DNA of 64,000 bases from NCBI RefSeq assembly GCF_014649755.1, contig NZ_BMTQ01000013.1, positions 124,001 through 188,000 on the forward strand, given 5' to 3'. Under the pieces are notes generated by a model, which was given only the letters and a program-made list of their open reading frames with translations, made no database searches and had not been told where the DNA came from. Of this stretch, positions 32,529 through 39,602 are shown one piece after another; within the stretch, counting starts at the first letter, position 1, and the number at the start of each line of letters is the position of its first letter. Made by a program: the position numbers and the translations under genes. This DNA is from Streptomyces litmocidini (GTDB taxonomy: Bacteria; Actinomycetota; Actinomycetes; Streptomycetales; Streptomycetaceae).

Positions 32529-33200
32529 GTGGGGCGTTCGGACGGTACGGGAGGGCGCGGTGCCTGGGGCGCCGTCGCCGTCGTCCTCCTCGTCGGGGTG
32601 CACCTCGTGCGCGGCGGCACGGGGGAGTTCACCGCCCTCGGCCCGCCGCAGCCCCTCGCCGCGGCCGCGCCCGACGGGACTCGGGCCGCCCTCGCGCCCG
32701 TGTCCGTCCCCGCAGCCCTGCCGGCCTCGCCCCCCGTCCGGGTCCGCGTCCCCGCCGTCCGCATCGACGCGCCCGTCACCGCGGTCGGGCTCGACGCCGA
32801 CGGCTGGATCGAGGCGCCGCCGCCCGAGGACGACCGGTTGGCGGGCTGGTTCACCGGGGCGGTCACCCCCGGCGAGCGCGGCACCGCCGTCGTCGTCGGC
32901 CACGTCGACACCCCGAACGGCCGGGCCGTCTTCTACGACCTCGGCGCCCTCGGCAAGGGCCACCGCGTGGAGGTCGTCCGGCGCGACGGCAGGACCGCCG
33001 TCTTCGCCGTGTACGGGGTGGAGGTCGTCCCCAAGGAGGGCTTCCCCGCCGAGCGGGTCTACGGGGACGCGGGCGTCCCCGAACTGCGGCTGATCACCTG
33101 CGGCGGCGCCTTCACCGAGGAGGGCGGCTACGCGGGCAACGTGGTGGTCTCGGCCCGCCTGGTCGAGGTCCGCCGGCCCCTTCCAGGTCAACCGACCTGA
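32529..33200 (+). CDS. Class F sortase
   Basis: A 223-residue protein from a GTG with GGAGGAGGGCG upstream. One N-terminal transmembrane segment (AVAVVLLVGVHLV) is followed by a linker. The sortase barrel then begins RVRVPAVRIDAPVTAVGL. The catalytic His125 is in VVVGHVDTPNG and Cys191 in LRLITCGGAF. The mature domain faces outside and cleaves a sorting signal of surface proteins to join them to the cell wall. Class F enzymes are numerous in streptomycetes and poorly understood. The upstream small surface protein is the natural candidate substrate. Confidence 0.92.
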   Translation: MGRSDGTGGRGAWGAVAVVLLVGVHLVRGGTGEFTALGPPQPLAAAAPDGTRAALAPVSVPAALPASPPVRVRVPAVRIDAPVTAVGLDADGWIEAPPPEDDRLAGWFTGAVTPGERGTAVVVGHVDTPNGRAVFYDLGALGKGHRVEVVRRDGRTAVFAVYGVEVVPKEGFPAERVYGDAGVPELRLITCGGAFTEEGGYAGNVVVSARLVEVRRPLPGQPT

Positions 33201-33319
33201 CGGACTCCCGCCGAAGGATTGGCCCGGACCGCGTCCCGGTCGTCAGTGTGGCCTCCACGGAGCCGGCGTCGGGGGGCGCCGGGCTCCCACCCGGTACCGG
33301 TTGACCATGGGAAACGCTG

Positions 33320-33349
33320 GTGAAAGGCACCGCGAACCCCTGGTAGAGT
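33320..33349 (+). promoter_or_regulatory. Candidate promoter of tRNA-Leu
   Basis: GTGAAA (33320-33325) and TAGAGT (33344-33349), spaced 18 bases, resemble sigma-70-type -35 and -10 boxes. They lie 44 bases before the tRNA. Confidence 0.4.
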
Positions 33350-33392
33350 TATCTCTGTCGCCGCGGGGGAAACCCGGGACGGCAATCACCCG

Positions 33393-33480
33393 GTCCGGGT
33401 GGCGGAATGGCAGACGCGCTAGCTTGAGGTGCTAGTGCCCTTTATCGGGCGTGGGGGTTCAAGTCCCCCCTCGGACACCA
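33393..33480 (+). tRNA. tRNA-Leu (anticodon GAG), CCA encoded
   Basis: An 88-base class II tRNA. The acceptor stem is GTCCGGG pairing with CTCGGAC, with discriminator A and an encoded CCA end. The anticodon stem is CTAGC/GCTAG with loop TTGAGGT, so the anticodon is GAG and it reads CUC and CUU. The long variable arm (TGCCCTTTATCGGGCG) confirms leucine type, and GGTTCAAGTCC is the T arm. No integrase or attachment-site duplication follows it in this window. Confidence 0.97.
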
Positions 33481-33483
33481 CGC

Positions 33484-33520
33484 GGAAGTGCCGGTCGATC
33501 TCGTATCGACCGGCACTTCC
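33484..33520 (+). terminator. Very strong intrinsic terminator of tRNA-Leu
   Basis: A perfect 16-base inverted repeat, GGAAGTGCCGGTCGAT and ATCGACCGGCACTTCC, with loop CTCGT, followed by CGTTTTCCCGTTCC. It starts 3 bases after the tRNA CCA. Confidence 0.92.
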
Positions 33521-33662
33521 CGTTTTCCCGTTCCCCGTCCGCGGATCGTCGCCCGAGCTCAGGGGCGTGGCGCCGCTCATCGGTGCGGCCACGAGCGGGT
33601 CCCCGCCGAGGACGCCGCCGGCACCGCGGGGAGCGCGCGGTCGAGGAGGTCCGACCCGACGG

Positions 33663-34373
33663 CTACGCCTTCCGCGCCACCACCAGCCTGCACCGCGGGC
33701 TGCCGTCCTCGCGGTGGCCCAGGGATCCGATCGGGACGAGGGTGACCTCGAAGCCCGACTCCTCCAGCAGGGTGCGGACGTCCGCGAGGCGGAAGGTGCG
33801 GTAGTACATGACGAACGGCGGCCGCCAGAGGGCGTTCCTGACGCGCATCGCCGCGTCGAAGCCCCACAGGGTCCAGTAGAGGCGGGATCCGACCGGCGGG
33901 GGCGCGGGGAGCGGGAAGGCGAAGGTGCCGCCGGGGCGCAGGGCCGAGTGGACCTGGGCGAAGAGGGCGCGCTGGGCGGCCGGGAGGAAGTGGCCGAAGG
34001 CGCCGAAGCTGACCGCCAGGTCGAAGGCCGGGGCGAAGGGGAGGGCCAGGGCGTCGGCGCGGACCAGATCGGCGTCCGGGTGGGCCTGCCGGGCCCGGGC
34101 CAGCATGCCCGTACTGAAGTCGACGCCCGTGATCCGGCCCGCGCAGACCGAGCGGAGCACGCCGAGGCCGGCGCCGGTGCCGCAGCAGACGTCGAGGCCC
34201 GGGCCGAAGGGGCCGAGGCCCTCCAGGGTCTCGGCGACCGCGTCGAGGAGGCGGTCGGAGGTGCGGAAGGGGGTCGCGTCGAACTTGCCGGCGAGCAGGT
34301 CGTAACCGCGCTCGACCGAGGAGAGGGCCTGGACGGTCAGTTCGCGGAGGCCGGGGCCCTGCGGGGTGAACAT
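33663..34373 (-). CDS. Class I SAM-dependent methyltransferase
   Basis: A 236-residue protein. The core reads GPFGPGLDVCCGTGAGLGVL (motif I), GRITGVDFSTGMLARARQAH, ALPFAPAFDLAVSFGAFGHF and LRPGGTFAFPLPAPP. The C-terminal part is basic and aromatic (RVRNALWRPPFVMYYRTFRL). The family includes UbiE-like and small-molecule methyltransferases. It is the most distal gene on the minus strand after the HATPase and unknown gene, with a 52-base gap, so it may be in the same transcript. The substrate is unknown. Confidence 0.88.
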   Translation of the reverse strand: MFTPQGPGLRELTVQALSSVERGYDLLAGKFDATPFRTSDRLLDAVAETLEGLGPFGPGLDVCCGTGAGLGVLRSVCAGRITGVDFSTGMLARARQAHPDADLVRADALALPFAPAFDLAVSFGAFGHFLPAAQRALFAQVHSALRPGGTFAFPLPAPPPVGSRLYWTLWGFDAAMRVRNALWRPPFVMYYRTFRLADVRTLLEESGFEVTLVPIGSLGHREDGSPRCRLVVARKA

Positions 34374-34425
34374 GGCACCGAGCCTAGGGGGTCACGCCCC
34401 CCGTGCGTCAGAGCGCCTCCGCGTG

Positions 34426-34920
34426 TCAGAGCGTGCTGCCCACCGGGGGCGCCGGCCAGGACGGGGTGGTTCCCGTCAGTTGGCAGGCGAGGAGGTAGAG
34501 GGGGATCGGCGGGGTGTAGGGAGAGGTGCCGTCGGGGTGGTGGATGAGGCGCGGGCCGCGGTCCGGGATCTCGGCACCGGGCGCGTAGCAGGCGGGCAGC
34601 GGCCAGGTGAGGTCGTGGTCGGAGCCGGCGGGGACGAGCCACCACCACCACTCGGAGTCGGCGTAGACGCAGCCCTTGGCGGGGAGCCGGGAGAGGACCT
34701 TGAAGCCGAAGCGGGCGGGGACGCCGACGGCGTCGCAGCCGAGCCCGGTGTGGAGTCCGACGGGCACGGTGAGGCGGGTGGCGCCGAGCCGGTGCGCGCC
34801 CCGGATGCGGTCGCGGGGGCCGGGCAGGGGTTCCGGTGAGCGGCGCGGGACCGGTACGGAGGCGGCCTCGGGGGTCCTGAAGGACCGCGGGAGCATGCGG
34901 ATCGCCATCGACCTCAGCAC
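34426..34920 (-). CDS. Conserved actinobacterial hypothetical protein coupled to a HATPase
   Basis: A 164-residue protein from a GTG at 34920, overlapping the HATPase stop (GTGCTGA), so translation is coupled. No named domain is certain. Conserved-looking patches are RLTVPVGLHTGLGCDAVGVP, CVYADSEWWWWLVPAGSDHD and SPYTPPIPLYLLACQLTG; four consecutive Trp residues are striking. I recall similar proteins beside HATPase and XRE genes in other Streptomyces, and some databases link them to the DNA primase/polymerase N-terminal fold; I cannot verify that here. It is cytoplasmic and basic at the N-terminus. Confidence 0.8.
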   Translation of the reverse strand: MLRSMAIRMLPRSFRTPEAASVPVPRRSPEPLPGPRDRIRGAHRLGATRLTVPVGLHTGLGCDAVGVPARFGFKVLSRLPAKGCVYADSEWWWWLVPAGSDHDLTWPLPACYAPGAEIPDRGPRLIHHPDGTSPYTPPIPLYLLACQLTGTTPSWPAPPVGSTL

Positions 34921-35399
34921 GGTTCCCCCATGCCGTGGGCGAGTTCCGCCCAGACGATCTGTGCCGTGCCGAGGCCGGTGCGGTCGGCGCCCCAGGCGGT
35001 GCAGAGCGCGTCGACGATGAGGAGTCCGCGGCCGCGTTCCTCCTCGCCGCAGTCCCGTATCCGGGGGCCGGCGGGGCCGCCCTCGTCCCGCACGGCTATC
35101 CGCAGGGTGTCCTCTCCTTCGCGGAGCTCGCAGACGACGCGGTCGCTCGCGGTGTGCACGACGGCGTTGGTGACGAGTTCGGAGACGACGAGGGCGACCG
35201 TGTCGCGTATGTCGGGGCCGCAGCCCCAGAGGATGAGCCGCTCCTCCGCGAGCCGGCGGGCCCGGGCGACGGAGCCGGTGAGGGCCGGGAGCTCGAAGGC
35301 GAAGCGGCGGACGGGATCGGTGTGGTGCGGGCGCTGGGCCATGACCCGGGGGGCTCGAAGGCTCATGAGACCTGAGGGCTGCGCGTTACCAGAAGCCAC
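34914..35399 (-). CDS. HATPase_c ATP-binding protein (anti-sigma/serine kinase-like)
   Basis: A 161-residue protein. The GTG start has GAGGAA six bases upstream; an ATG 11 codons later overlaps a possible leader ORF. The GHKL fold motifs are in order: ELVTNAVVHTASD (N box), VRDEGGPAGPRI (G1 box) and GRGLLIVDALCTAWG (G2 box). Such single-domain proteins are numerous in streptomycetes and resemble SpoIIAB/RsbW anti-sigma kinases, but most have no known partner. It is divergent from an XRE regulator, and together they form a WhiJ-like locus. The unknown gene overlapping its stop is likely to be a partner. Confidence 0.9.
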   Translation of the reverse strand: MASGNAQPSGLMSLRAPRVMAQRPHHTDPVRRFAFELPALTGSVARARRLAEERLILWGCGPDIRDTVALVVSELVTNAVVHTASDRVVCELREGEDTLRIAVRDEGGPAGPRIRDCGEEERGRGLLIVDALCTAWGADRTGLGTAQIVWAELAHGMGEPC

Positions 35400-35488
35400 G
35401 ACCGGTTCCTCACAACAGTGGGCAGGACTGCCGTACGGCGCTGCCGCCCGGGCGCGGTGGCGCACGGAGGCAGCGTGTACTGGTTCAC
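35363..35488 (-). CDS. Candidate 41-codon leader ORF upstream of the HATPase
   Basis: A GTG frame with AGGAGG (35500-35505) about 11 bases before it, ending TCATGA. That TGA overlaps the internal ATG of the HATPase (ATGA), a typical coupling arrangement. The peptide would be basic with a hydrophobic stretch (RNRSWLLVTRSPQVS). It overlaps the GTG-started HATPase frame by 37 bases. It could be a regulatory leader or chance; its codon bias is weaker than that of neighbours. Confidence 0.3.
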   Translation of the reverse strand: MNQYTLPPCATAPGRQRRTAVLPTVVRNRSWLLVTRSPQVS

Positions 35489-35513
35489 CGGAACACTGTC
35501 CTCCTGACTCGGA

Positions 35514-35549
35514 CACTTGGCAAGTGGCACTCTGAAAATTGCAGAGTGC
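35514..35549. promoter_or_regulatory. Two adjacent perfect dyads in the XRE/HATPase divergent promoter
   Basis: CACTTG-G-CAAGTG (35514-35526) is followed directly by GCACTCTG-AAAATTG-CAGAGTGC (35527-35549). Both are exact. They are centred between the divergent starts and are the most likely operator of the XRE/DUF5753 regulator. Confidence 0.65.
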
Positions 35550-35614
35550 TGTGTTCTCTCTGGCTCGGCTTCGTGGCACACTCGTCGAAAACAGCGCGTC
35601 GGGGAGGTCTGAGA

Positions 35615-36490
35615 GTGAGCGAGCCGCGGTCCGCCCCGACAGTGGGACAGGTCGTCCTCGGAAAGCGTCTGCAGGACCTGCGCGAGCGGGCCGGCATGAA
35701 GCGGGAAGAGGCCGCGAAGATCCTCCGGGTGGCCCCGGCCACCGTCCGGCGGATGGAGACCGCCGAGGTCGCGCTGAAGATCCCGTACGTGCAGCTCCTG
35801 TTGAAGGAGTACGGGATCACGGACTCCGAGGCGGAGGGCTTCGTCGCCCTCGCGGAGGAGGCCAACCTCCCCGGCTGGTGGCAGCGGTTCCACGACGTGC
35901 TGCCCGGCTGGTTCTCCATGTACGTCAGCCTGGAGGGGGCGGCCAGCCTCATCCGGGCCTATGAACCCCAGTTCGTCCCCGGTCTGCTCCAGACCGAGGA
36001 GTACGCCCGCGCCATTCTGCGCAGCGGGGCGGTCGGTGGCGGCAGCGATGCCGCCAGGGAAGAGGAGACCGAACGCCATGTAGCCCTGCGGATGGAGCGT
36101 CAGTCCCTGCTGACCAGGGACGACGCCCCGAAGCTCTGGGTGATCATGGACGAGACGGTGTTCCGCCGACCGGTCGGTGACGGGCCCGAAGTGATGCGCG
36201 ACCAGCTCGACCGGCTGCTCGAAGCGTCCGAGCTGCCGAACGTCACCCTGCAGATCGCGGAGTTCGCGTCCGGCCACCACCCCGGCACCTACGGACCGTT
36301 CGTCCTCTTCCGCTTCGCCATGCCCGAACTCCCGGACATGGTCTACAGCGAGTACCTGACCGGCGCGGTCTATCTCGACGCGCGTCCCGAGGTGGCATCC
36401 CACCTGGAGGTCATGGACCGCATGGCGGCGCAGGCCGCGACTGCACAACGCACGAAGGAGATCCTCCGGGACCTCCGCAAGGAGCTGTGA
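35615..36490 (+). CDS. XRE-family regulator with DUF5753 (Scr1/WhiJ-like)
   Basis: A 291-residue protein from a GTG preceded by GGGGAGG. The N-terminal helix-turn-helix is LGKRLQDLRERAGMKREEAA and RVAPATVRRMETAEVALKI. Residues ~100-285 are the DUF5753 domain: YEPQFVPGLLQTEEYARAIL, then MDETVFRRPVGDGPEVMRDQ and the closing SHLEVMDRMAAQAAT. It is adjacent (no gap) to DUF397. In Streptomyces such pairs include WhiJ, a developmental regulator, and are also described as Scr1/Scr2-like toxin-antitoxin-type modules. Likely DNA targets are the dyads just upstream. Confidence 0.93.
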   Translation: MSEPRSAPTVGQVVLGKRLQDLRERAGMKREEAAKILRVAPATVRRMETAEVALKIPYVQLLLKEYGITDSEAEGFVALAEEANLPGWWQRFHDVLPGWFSMYVSLEGAASLIRAYEPQFVPGLLQTEEYARAILRSGAVGGGSDAAREEETERHVALRMERQSLLTRDDAPKLWVIMDETVFRRPVGDGPEVMRDQLDRLLEASELPNVTLQIAEFASGHHPGTYGPFVLFRFAMPELPDMVYSEYLTGAVYLDARPEVASHLEVMDRMAAQAATAQRTKEILRDLRKEL

Positions 36491-36727
36491 ATGGATCGCA
36501 TATACAACGGCATGCCCGCCGCGGAGCTCGGTGCCGAGGGTTGGCACAAGCCCTGGAGCGGCGGGAACGGGGGCAACTGCGTGGAGGCCATGAAGCTGGC
36601 CGACGGCAGGGTCGCCGTGCGACAGTCCGCAGACCCTGAAGGACCAGCGCTCATCTACACCCACGGGGAGATCGCCGCTTTCATCCAGGGCGCCAAATCC
36701 GGCCAGGCAGATTTTCTGCTCACCTGA
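36491..36727 (+). CDS. DUF397 protein
   Basis: A 78-residue protein that starts directly after the stop of the XRE gene. The DUF397 signature is present: WHKPWSGGNGGNCVEAMKLA, then GRVAVRQSADPEGPALIYT and FIQGAKSGQADFLLT at the end. DUF397 proteins pair with XRE/DUF5753 regulators, bind them and alter DNA binding. Coupling and order are the standard ones. No membrane segment is present. A toxin role has been suggested for some homologues but is not visible from sequence. Confidence 0.95.
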   Translation: MDRIYNGMPAAELGAEGWHKPWSGGNGGNCVEAMKLADGRVAVRQSADPEGPALIYTHGEIAAFIQGAKSGQADFLLT

Positions 36728-36800
36728 ACCTTCCGTCCCAGCCCTACCATCGCGTAACTCTTGTAGCAGCGCAGCCCGTTCATCCCGACCAGGAGAGCCG

Positions 36801-37607
36801 ATGACCCAGGAATCCGCAGCCGTACGGATCGACACCAGCAAGCCGCATCCGGCGCGCATGTACGACTGGTTCCTGGGCGGCAAGGACAACTACCCGGTCG
36901 ACGAGGAGATGGCCCGCCAGCTGCTCACCGTCGACGCCCGGGGCCGGGACATGGCCCGCGTCAACCGGGCCTTCATGCACCGCGCCATCCGCTGGCTCAG
37001 CGCCCACGGCGTCCGCCAGTACCTGGACGTCGGCACCGGCATCCCGACCGAGCCCAACCTGCACCAGATCGCGCAGGAGGCCGCGCCGGAGTCCCGCATC
37101 GTCTACTGCGACAACGACCCGATCGTGCTCGCGCACGCGGCCGCCCTGCTGCGCTCGACCCCGGAGGGGGCCACCGAGTACATCCAGGCGGACGCCCGCG
37201 AGCCCGAGGTCATCCTCGAAAGGGCCGGAAAGGTCCTTGATTTCGACCAGCCCATCGCCCTGTCGATGCTCGCCCTGCTGCACTTCGTGGGGGACGAGGA
37301 CGGCGCGTACGAACTGGTCTCCAAGCTCGTCGAGAAGCTCGCGCCGGGCAGCTACCTGGTGCTCTCGCACGTCACCGGGGACTTCAACCCCGAGGGCGCG
37401 GCGCAGGCCGCCGCCCTGTACAGGGCGCGCGGGCTGACCCTGCGCCCCCGCTCGCGCGACGAGCTGGCCGCGTTCTTCGACGGCCTCGAGTTCGTCGAGC
37501 CCGGAGTCTCGCTCACCGCCGAGTGGCACCCGGAGCTGGGCGAGCCCGTCCCGGTCCAGGGCGACGACCCCATCCCGGGATGGGCCGCGGTGGCCCGCAA
37601 GCCCTGA
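36801..37607 (+). CDS. SAM-dependent methyltransferase, DUF574/Methyltransf_19 family
   Basis: A 268-residue protein. It opens with the family marker KPHPARMYDWFLGGKDNYPV, followed by RAFMHRAIRWLSAHGVRQYL and LDVGTGIPTEPNLHQIAQ (motif I). Later come VYCDNDPIVLAHAAALL, LSMLALLHFVGDEDGAYELV and LVLSHVTGDF. DUF574 proteins are abundant in streptomycetes and often sit beside XRE/DUF397/HATPase genes; substrates are unknown. It has GGAGAG upstream of the ATG. It probably belongs to the same locus as the XRE and DUF397 genes. Confidence 0.94.
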   Translation: MTQESAAVRIDTSKPHPARMYDWFLGGKDNYPVDEEMARQLLTVDARGRDMARVNRAFMHRAIRWLSAHGVRQYLDVGTGIPTEPNLHQIAQEAAPESRIVYCDNDPIVLAHAAALLRSTPEGATEYIQADAREPEVILERAGKVLDFDQPIALSMLALLHFVGDEDGAYELVSKLVEKLAPGSYLVLSHVTGDFNPEGAAQAAALYRARGLTLRPRSRDELAAFFDGLEFVEPGVSLTAEWHPELGEPVPVQGDDPIPGWAAVARKP

Positions 37608-37624
37608 CCCGGTCCGTAGGAGAA

Positions 37625-37657
37625 GAGGGGCCCGCCGACGACGCCGGCGGGCCCCTC
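37625..37657. terminator. Strong bidirectional hairpin terminator
   Basis: GAGGGGCCCGCCG (37625-37637) and CGGCGGGCCCCTC (37645-37657) form a perfect 13-base stem with loop ACGACGC between the DUF574 gene and the convergent peptidase gene. Confidence 0.82.
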
Positions 37658-37667
37658 CTCCGTGCCG

Positions 37668-39557
37668 CTACGGCTTCACCAGCGTCACCAGGAAGCTCCG
37701 CGCCCGGCCGATGTTGCCGGCCGCGTCGATCGTCCGGTACTCCACGGTGTGCGTGCCGTGGTCCGGGGTCGCGTCGTCCCACGGCACCGCTCGGCTCCGG
37801 CCCAGCTTCCCGTACACCAGGCCGTCGATCACGGTGCCGCCCGGCGAGAAGCGGAAGGGCGCGGAGGCGTCCGTCGGCCAGCCGTAGTACGTGTACCAGC
37901 CGTCGCCGTCCACCCGGAACTGGCTCACCACGGCGCCCTCCCGGTCGTCCCGCGCGGTCAGCCGCATCGTGAACGCGCCGTCGTAGACGTACTCCACGGG
38001 ACGCCCGGGACGCCGTACCGTCCGCAGCGGCTCGGACAGTTCGTACGCGGCGGTGGCCGGGCGGGCGTCCACCGTCCAGCTCAACTCCTCGCCGGTGCCC
38101 GCGAGACGGGCCGTGAGGGCGTGCGTTCCCGGCGTGATCCGCAGCGAACGCAGGTCCAGGTCACGGTCGTTGCGGCCGGCCGTCGCGACCGGTCGGCCGT
38201 CGAGCCGCCAGCGCACGGCGGGAGTGGCGTCCACCGCGTGGGTGGTGTCCGCGTGGACGACGCCGCGGGCGCCGACGGGGGGCCCGGTCGGGGTGTGCCC
38301 GGTGAAGCCGGGCGCCTCCGGACTCCGTACGGTGGTCAGCGAGGGGTCCACCGTCCAGGTGACGGTCCGGGTGAGCGCCGCCGAGGCGCGGACCGCCGGG
38401 TCGCGGACGAAGGGCGTCGGATCGGTGACCGCCGCCGTCAGGGTGTGCGTGCCGGGAGGGACCCGCAGCCTCCGCAGGTCGACGGTGCGGGCGCCACGGG
38501 TGTCGAGGGTCCGCCCGTCCAGCTTCCAGGTCACGGAGAGCGCACCGCCCACCGGGTGCAGGGTGTCCACCCACACCGTGCGGTCCGCCCCGATCGGCGC
38601 CGTGTCCGGGGTGTGGTCCTGGACCAGGTCCACCTTCGCCGAGATCGCCCGGACCATCACCTCGCGCTCCACCTGGTCGAAGGCGTAGCCGAGGGTCTTC
38701 ATGAGGGAGTGCCGGCTCGGGCGCCACACGCCCTTCGTGCTGTACATCCCGCCCTCGTGGCGGCCGATGACCCCGCCGGACTCGCTCTCCTCGCCGAGCC
38801 AGCGCCACCACTTGGCCCGCTGCTCCCGCATCTGCTCCTCCGTCAGGAGCGTGTGGTGGACGGAGGAGGGCTCGGGCCCCTCGTAGGCCCCGCCGGGGAC
38901 CCCGCGCGCGTAGTAGTCGTACTCGTCCTGGAGGCCGCCGAGCGAATGCCCTATCTCGTGCGGGGTGATGAGGGAGGAGAGCGCGTTGCCGCCGGAGGCC
39001 GTGGCGTAGCTCCCGCCCGCGCCGCCGTAGGTGTCGCTGTGGGCGAGGGCGACGATCTGCCGGTTGGCGCGGCCGGTGCCGGGGACGAGGTCGGCGAGCG
39101 CTCCGGCCTTCCGGCCGTCGACGGTGAGCAGCCGCTGCACGCTGTCCGGATCGCAGCCGCCCCAGAAGCCCATGTCGAGCGCCGTGTCACGGGCGGGCGC
39201 GCCGAGGCCCGGGTCGCAGTCCACGCCGGACTCCGCCGAGGGGACCTCCACCGCCCACACGTTGATGTACGAACGGTACGAGGCGAAGGGTTCGACGGAC
39301 CACAGGGTGTTGAGGTGCCGTTCCAGGTCCGCCCGGAAGGCGGGCATCTCCGCCGCGGTGTAGCCGTCGCCCATGAACACCAGGTTGAACCGTCGCTCGG
39401 CGGGTCCGGTGGTCTGCACGGGGACGACGGTCGGACCCTCGCCCGGCGTGGGCGTCCCGGCGGCCGCCGGCGTGGTTCCCACCAGGCCGGCGGCCAGCAG
39501 ACAGACCGCGGCGAGGCGGGCCGCCGCACGTCGAACTCCCTTGCGCTGTGAGGTCAT
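37668..39557 (-). CDS. Secreted M64-family (IgA-peptidase-like) zinc metallopeptidase
   Basis: A 629-residue protein. A signal peptide (RRAAARLAAVCLLAAGLVGT, cleavage near AAAG) is followed by the peptidase_M64 domain: LVFMGDGYTAAEMPAFRADL, then the zinc site TPHEIGHSLGGLQDEYD with His200, Glu201, His204 and Asp/Glu 211-212. After ~350 come two or three beta-sandwich repeats (VWVDTLHPVGGALSVTWKLD; VDATPAVRWRLDGRPVAT) that probably bind cell wall or substrate. It is an extracellular protease of unknown target. It is monocistronic with its own terminator. Confidence 0.92.
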   Translation of the reverse strand: MTSQRKGVRRAAARLAAVCLLAAGLVGTTPAAAGTPTPGEGPTVVPVQTTGPAERRFNLVFMGDGYTAAEMPAFRADLERHLNTLWSVEPFASYRSYINVWAVEVPSAESGVDCDPGLGAPARDTALDMGFWGGCDPDSVQRLLTVDGRKAGALADLVPGTGRANRQIVALAHSDTYGGAGGSYATASGGNALSSLITPHEIGHSLGGLQDEYDYYARGVPGGAYEGPEPSSVHHTLLTEEQMREQRAKWWRWLGEESESGGVIGRHEGGMYSTKGVWRPSRHSLMKTLGYAFDQVEREVMVRAISAKVDLVQDHTPDTAPIGADRTVWVDTLHPVGGALSVTWKLDGRTLDTRGARTVDLRRLRVPPGTHTLTAAVTDPTPFVRDPAVRASAALTRTVTWTVDPSLTTVRSPEAPGFTGHTPTGPPVGARGVVHADTTHAVDATPAVRWRLDGRPVATAGRNDRDLDLRSLRITPGTHALTARLAGTGEELSWTVDARPATAAYELSEPLRTVRRPGRPVEYVYDGAFTMRLTARDDREGAVVSQFRVDGDGWYTYYGWPTDASAPFRFSPGGTVIDGLVYGKLGRSRAVPWDDATPDHGTHTVEYRTIDAAGNIGRARSFLVTLVKP

Positions 39558-39602
39558 GGGGCGCGAGCCTAGGCCGCGCCCCCCGCCCCGTAAAGGTGTT
39601 CG

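Noticed and set aside
33393..33662. tRNA-Leu as an integration site for a mobile element
   Set aside because: There is no integrase, no excisionase and no repeated tRNA 3' end in the window; the downstream repeat is the terminator.
36491..36727. Calling the XRE/DUF397 pair a proven toxin-antitoxin system
   Set aside because: Sequence shows only the families and adjacency; toxicity is not visible, and regulators such as WhiJ have the same structure.
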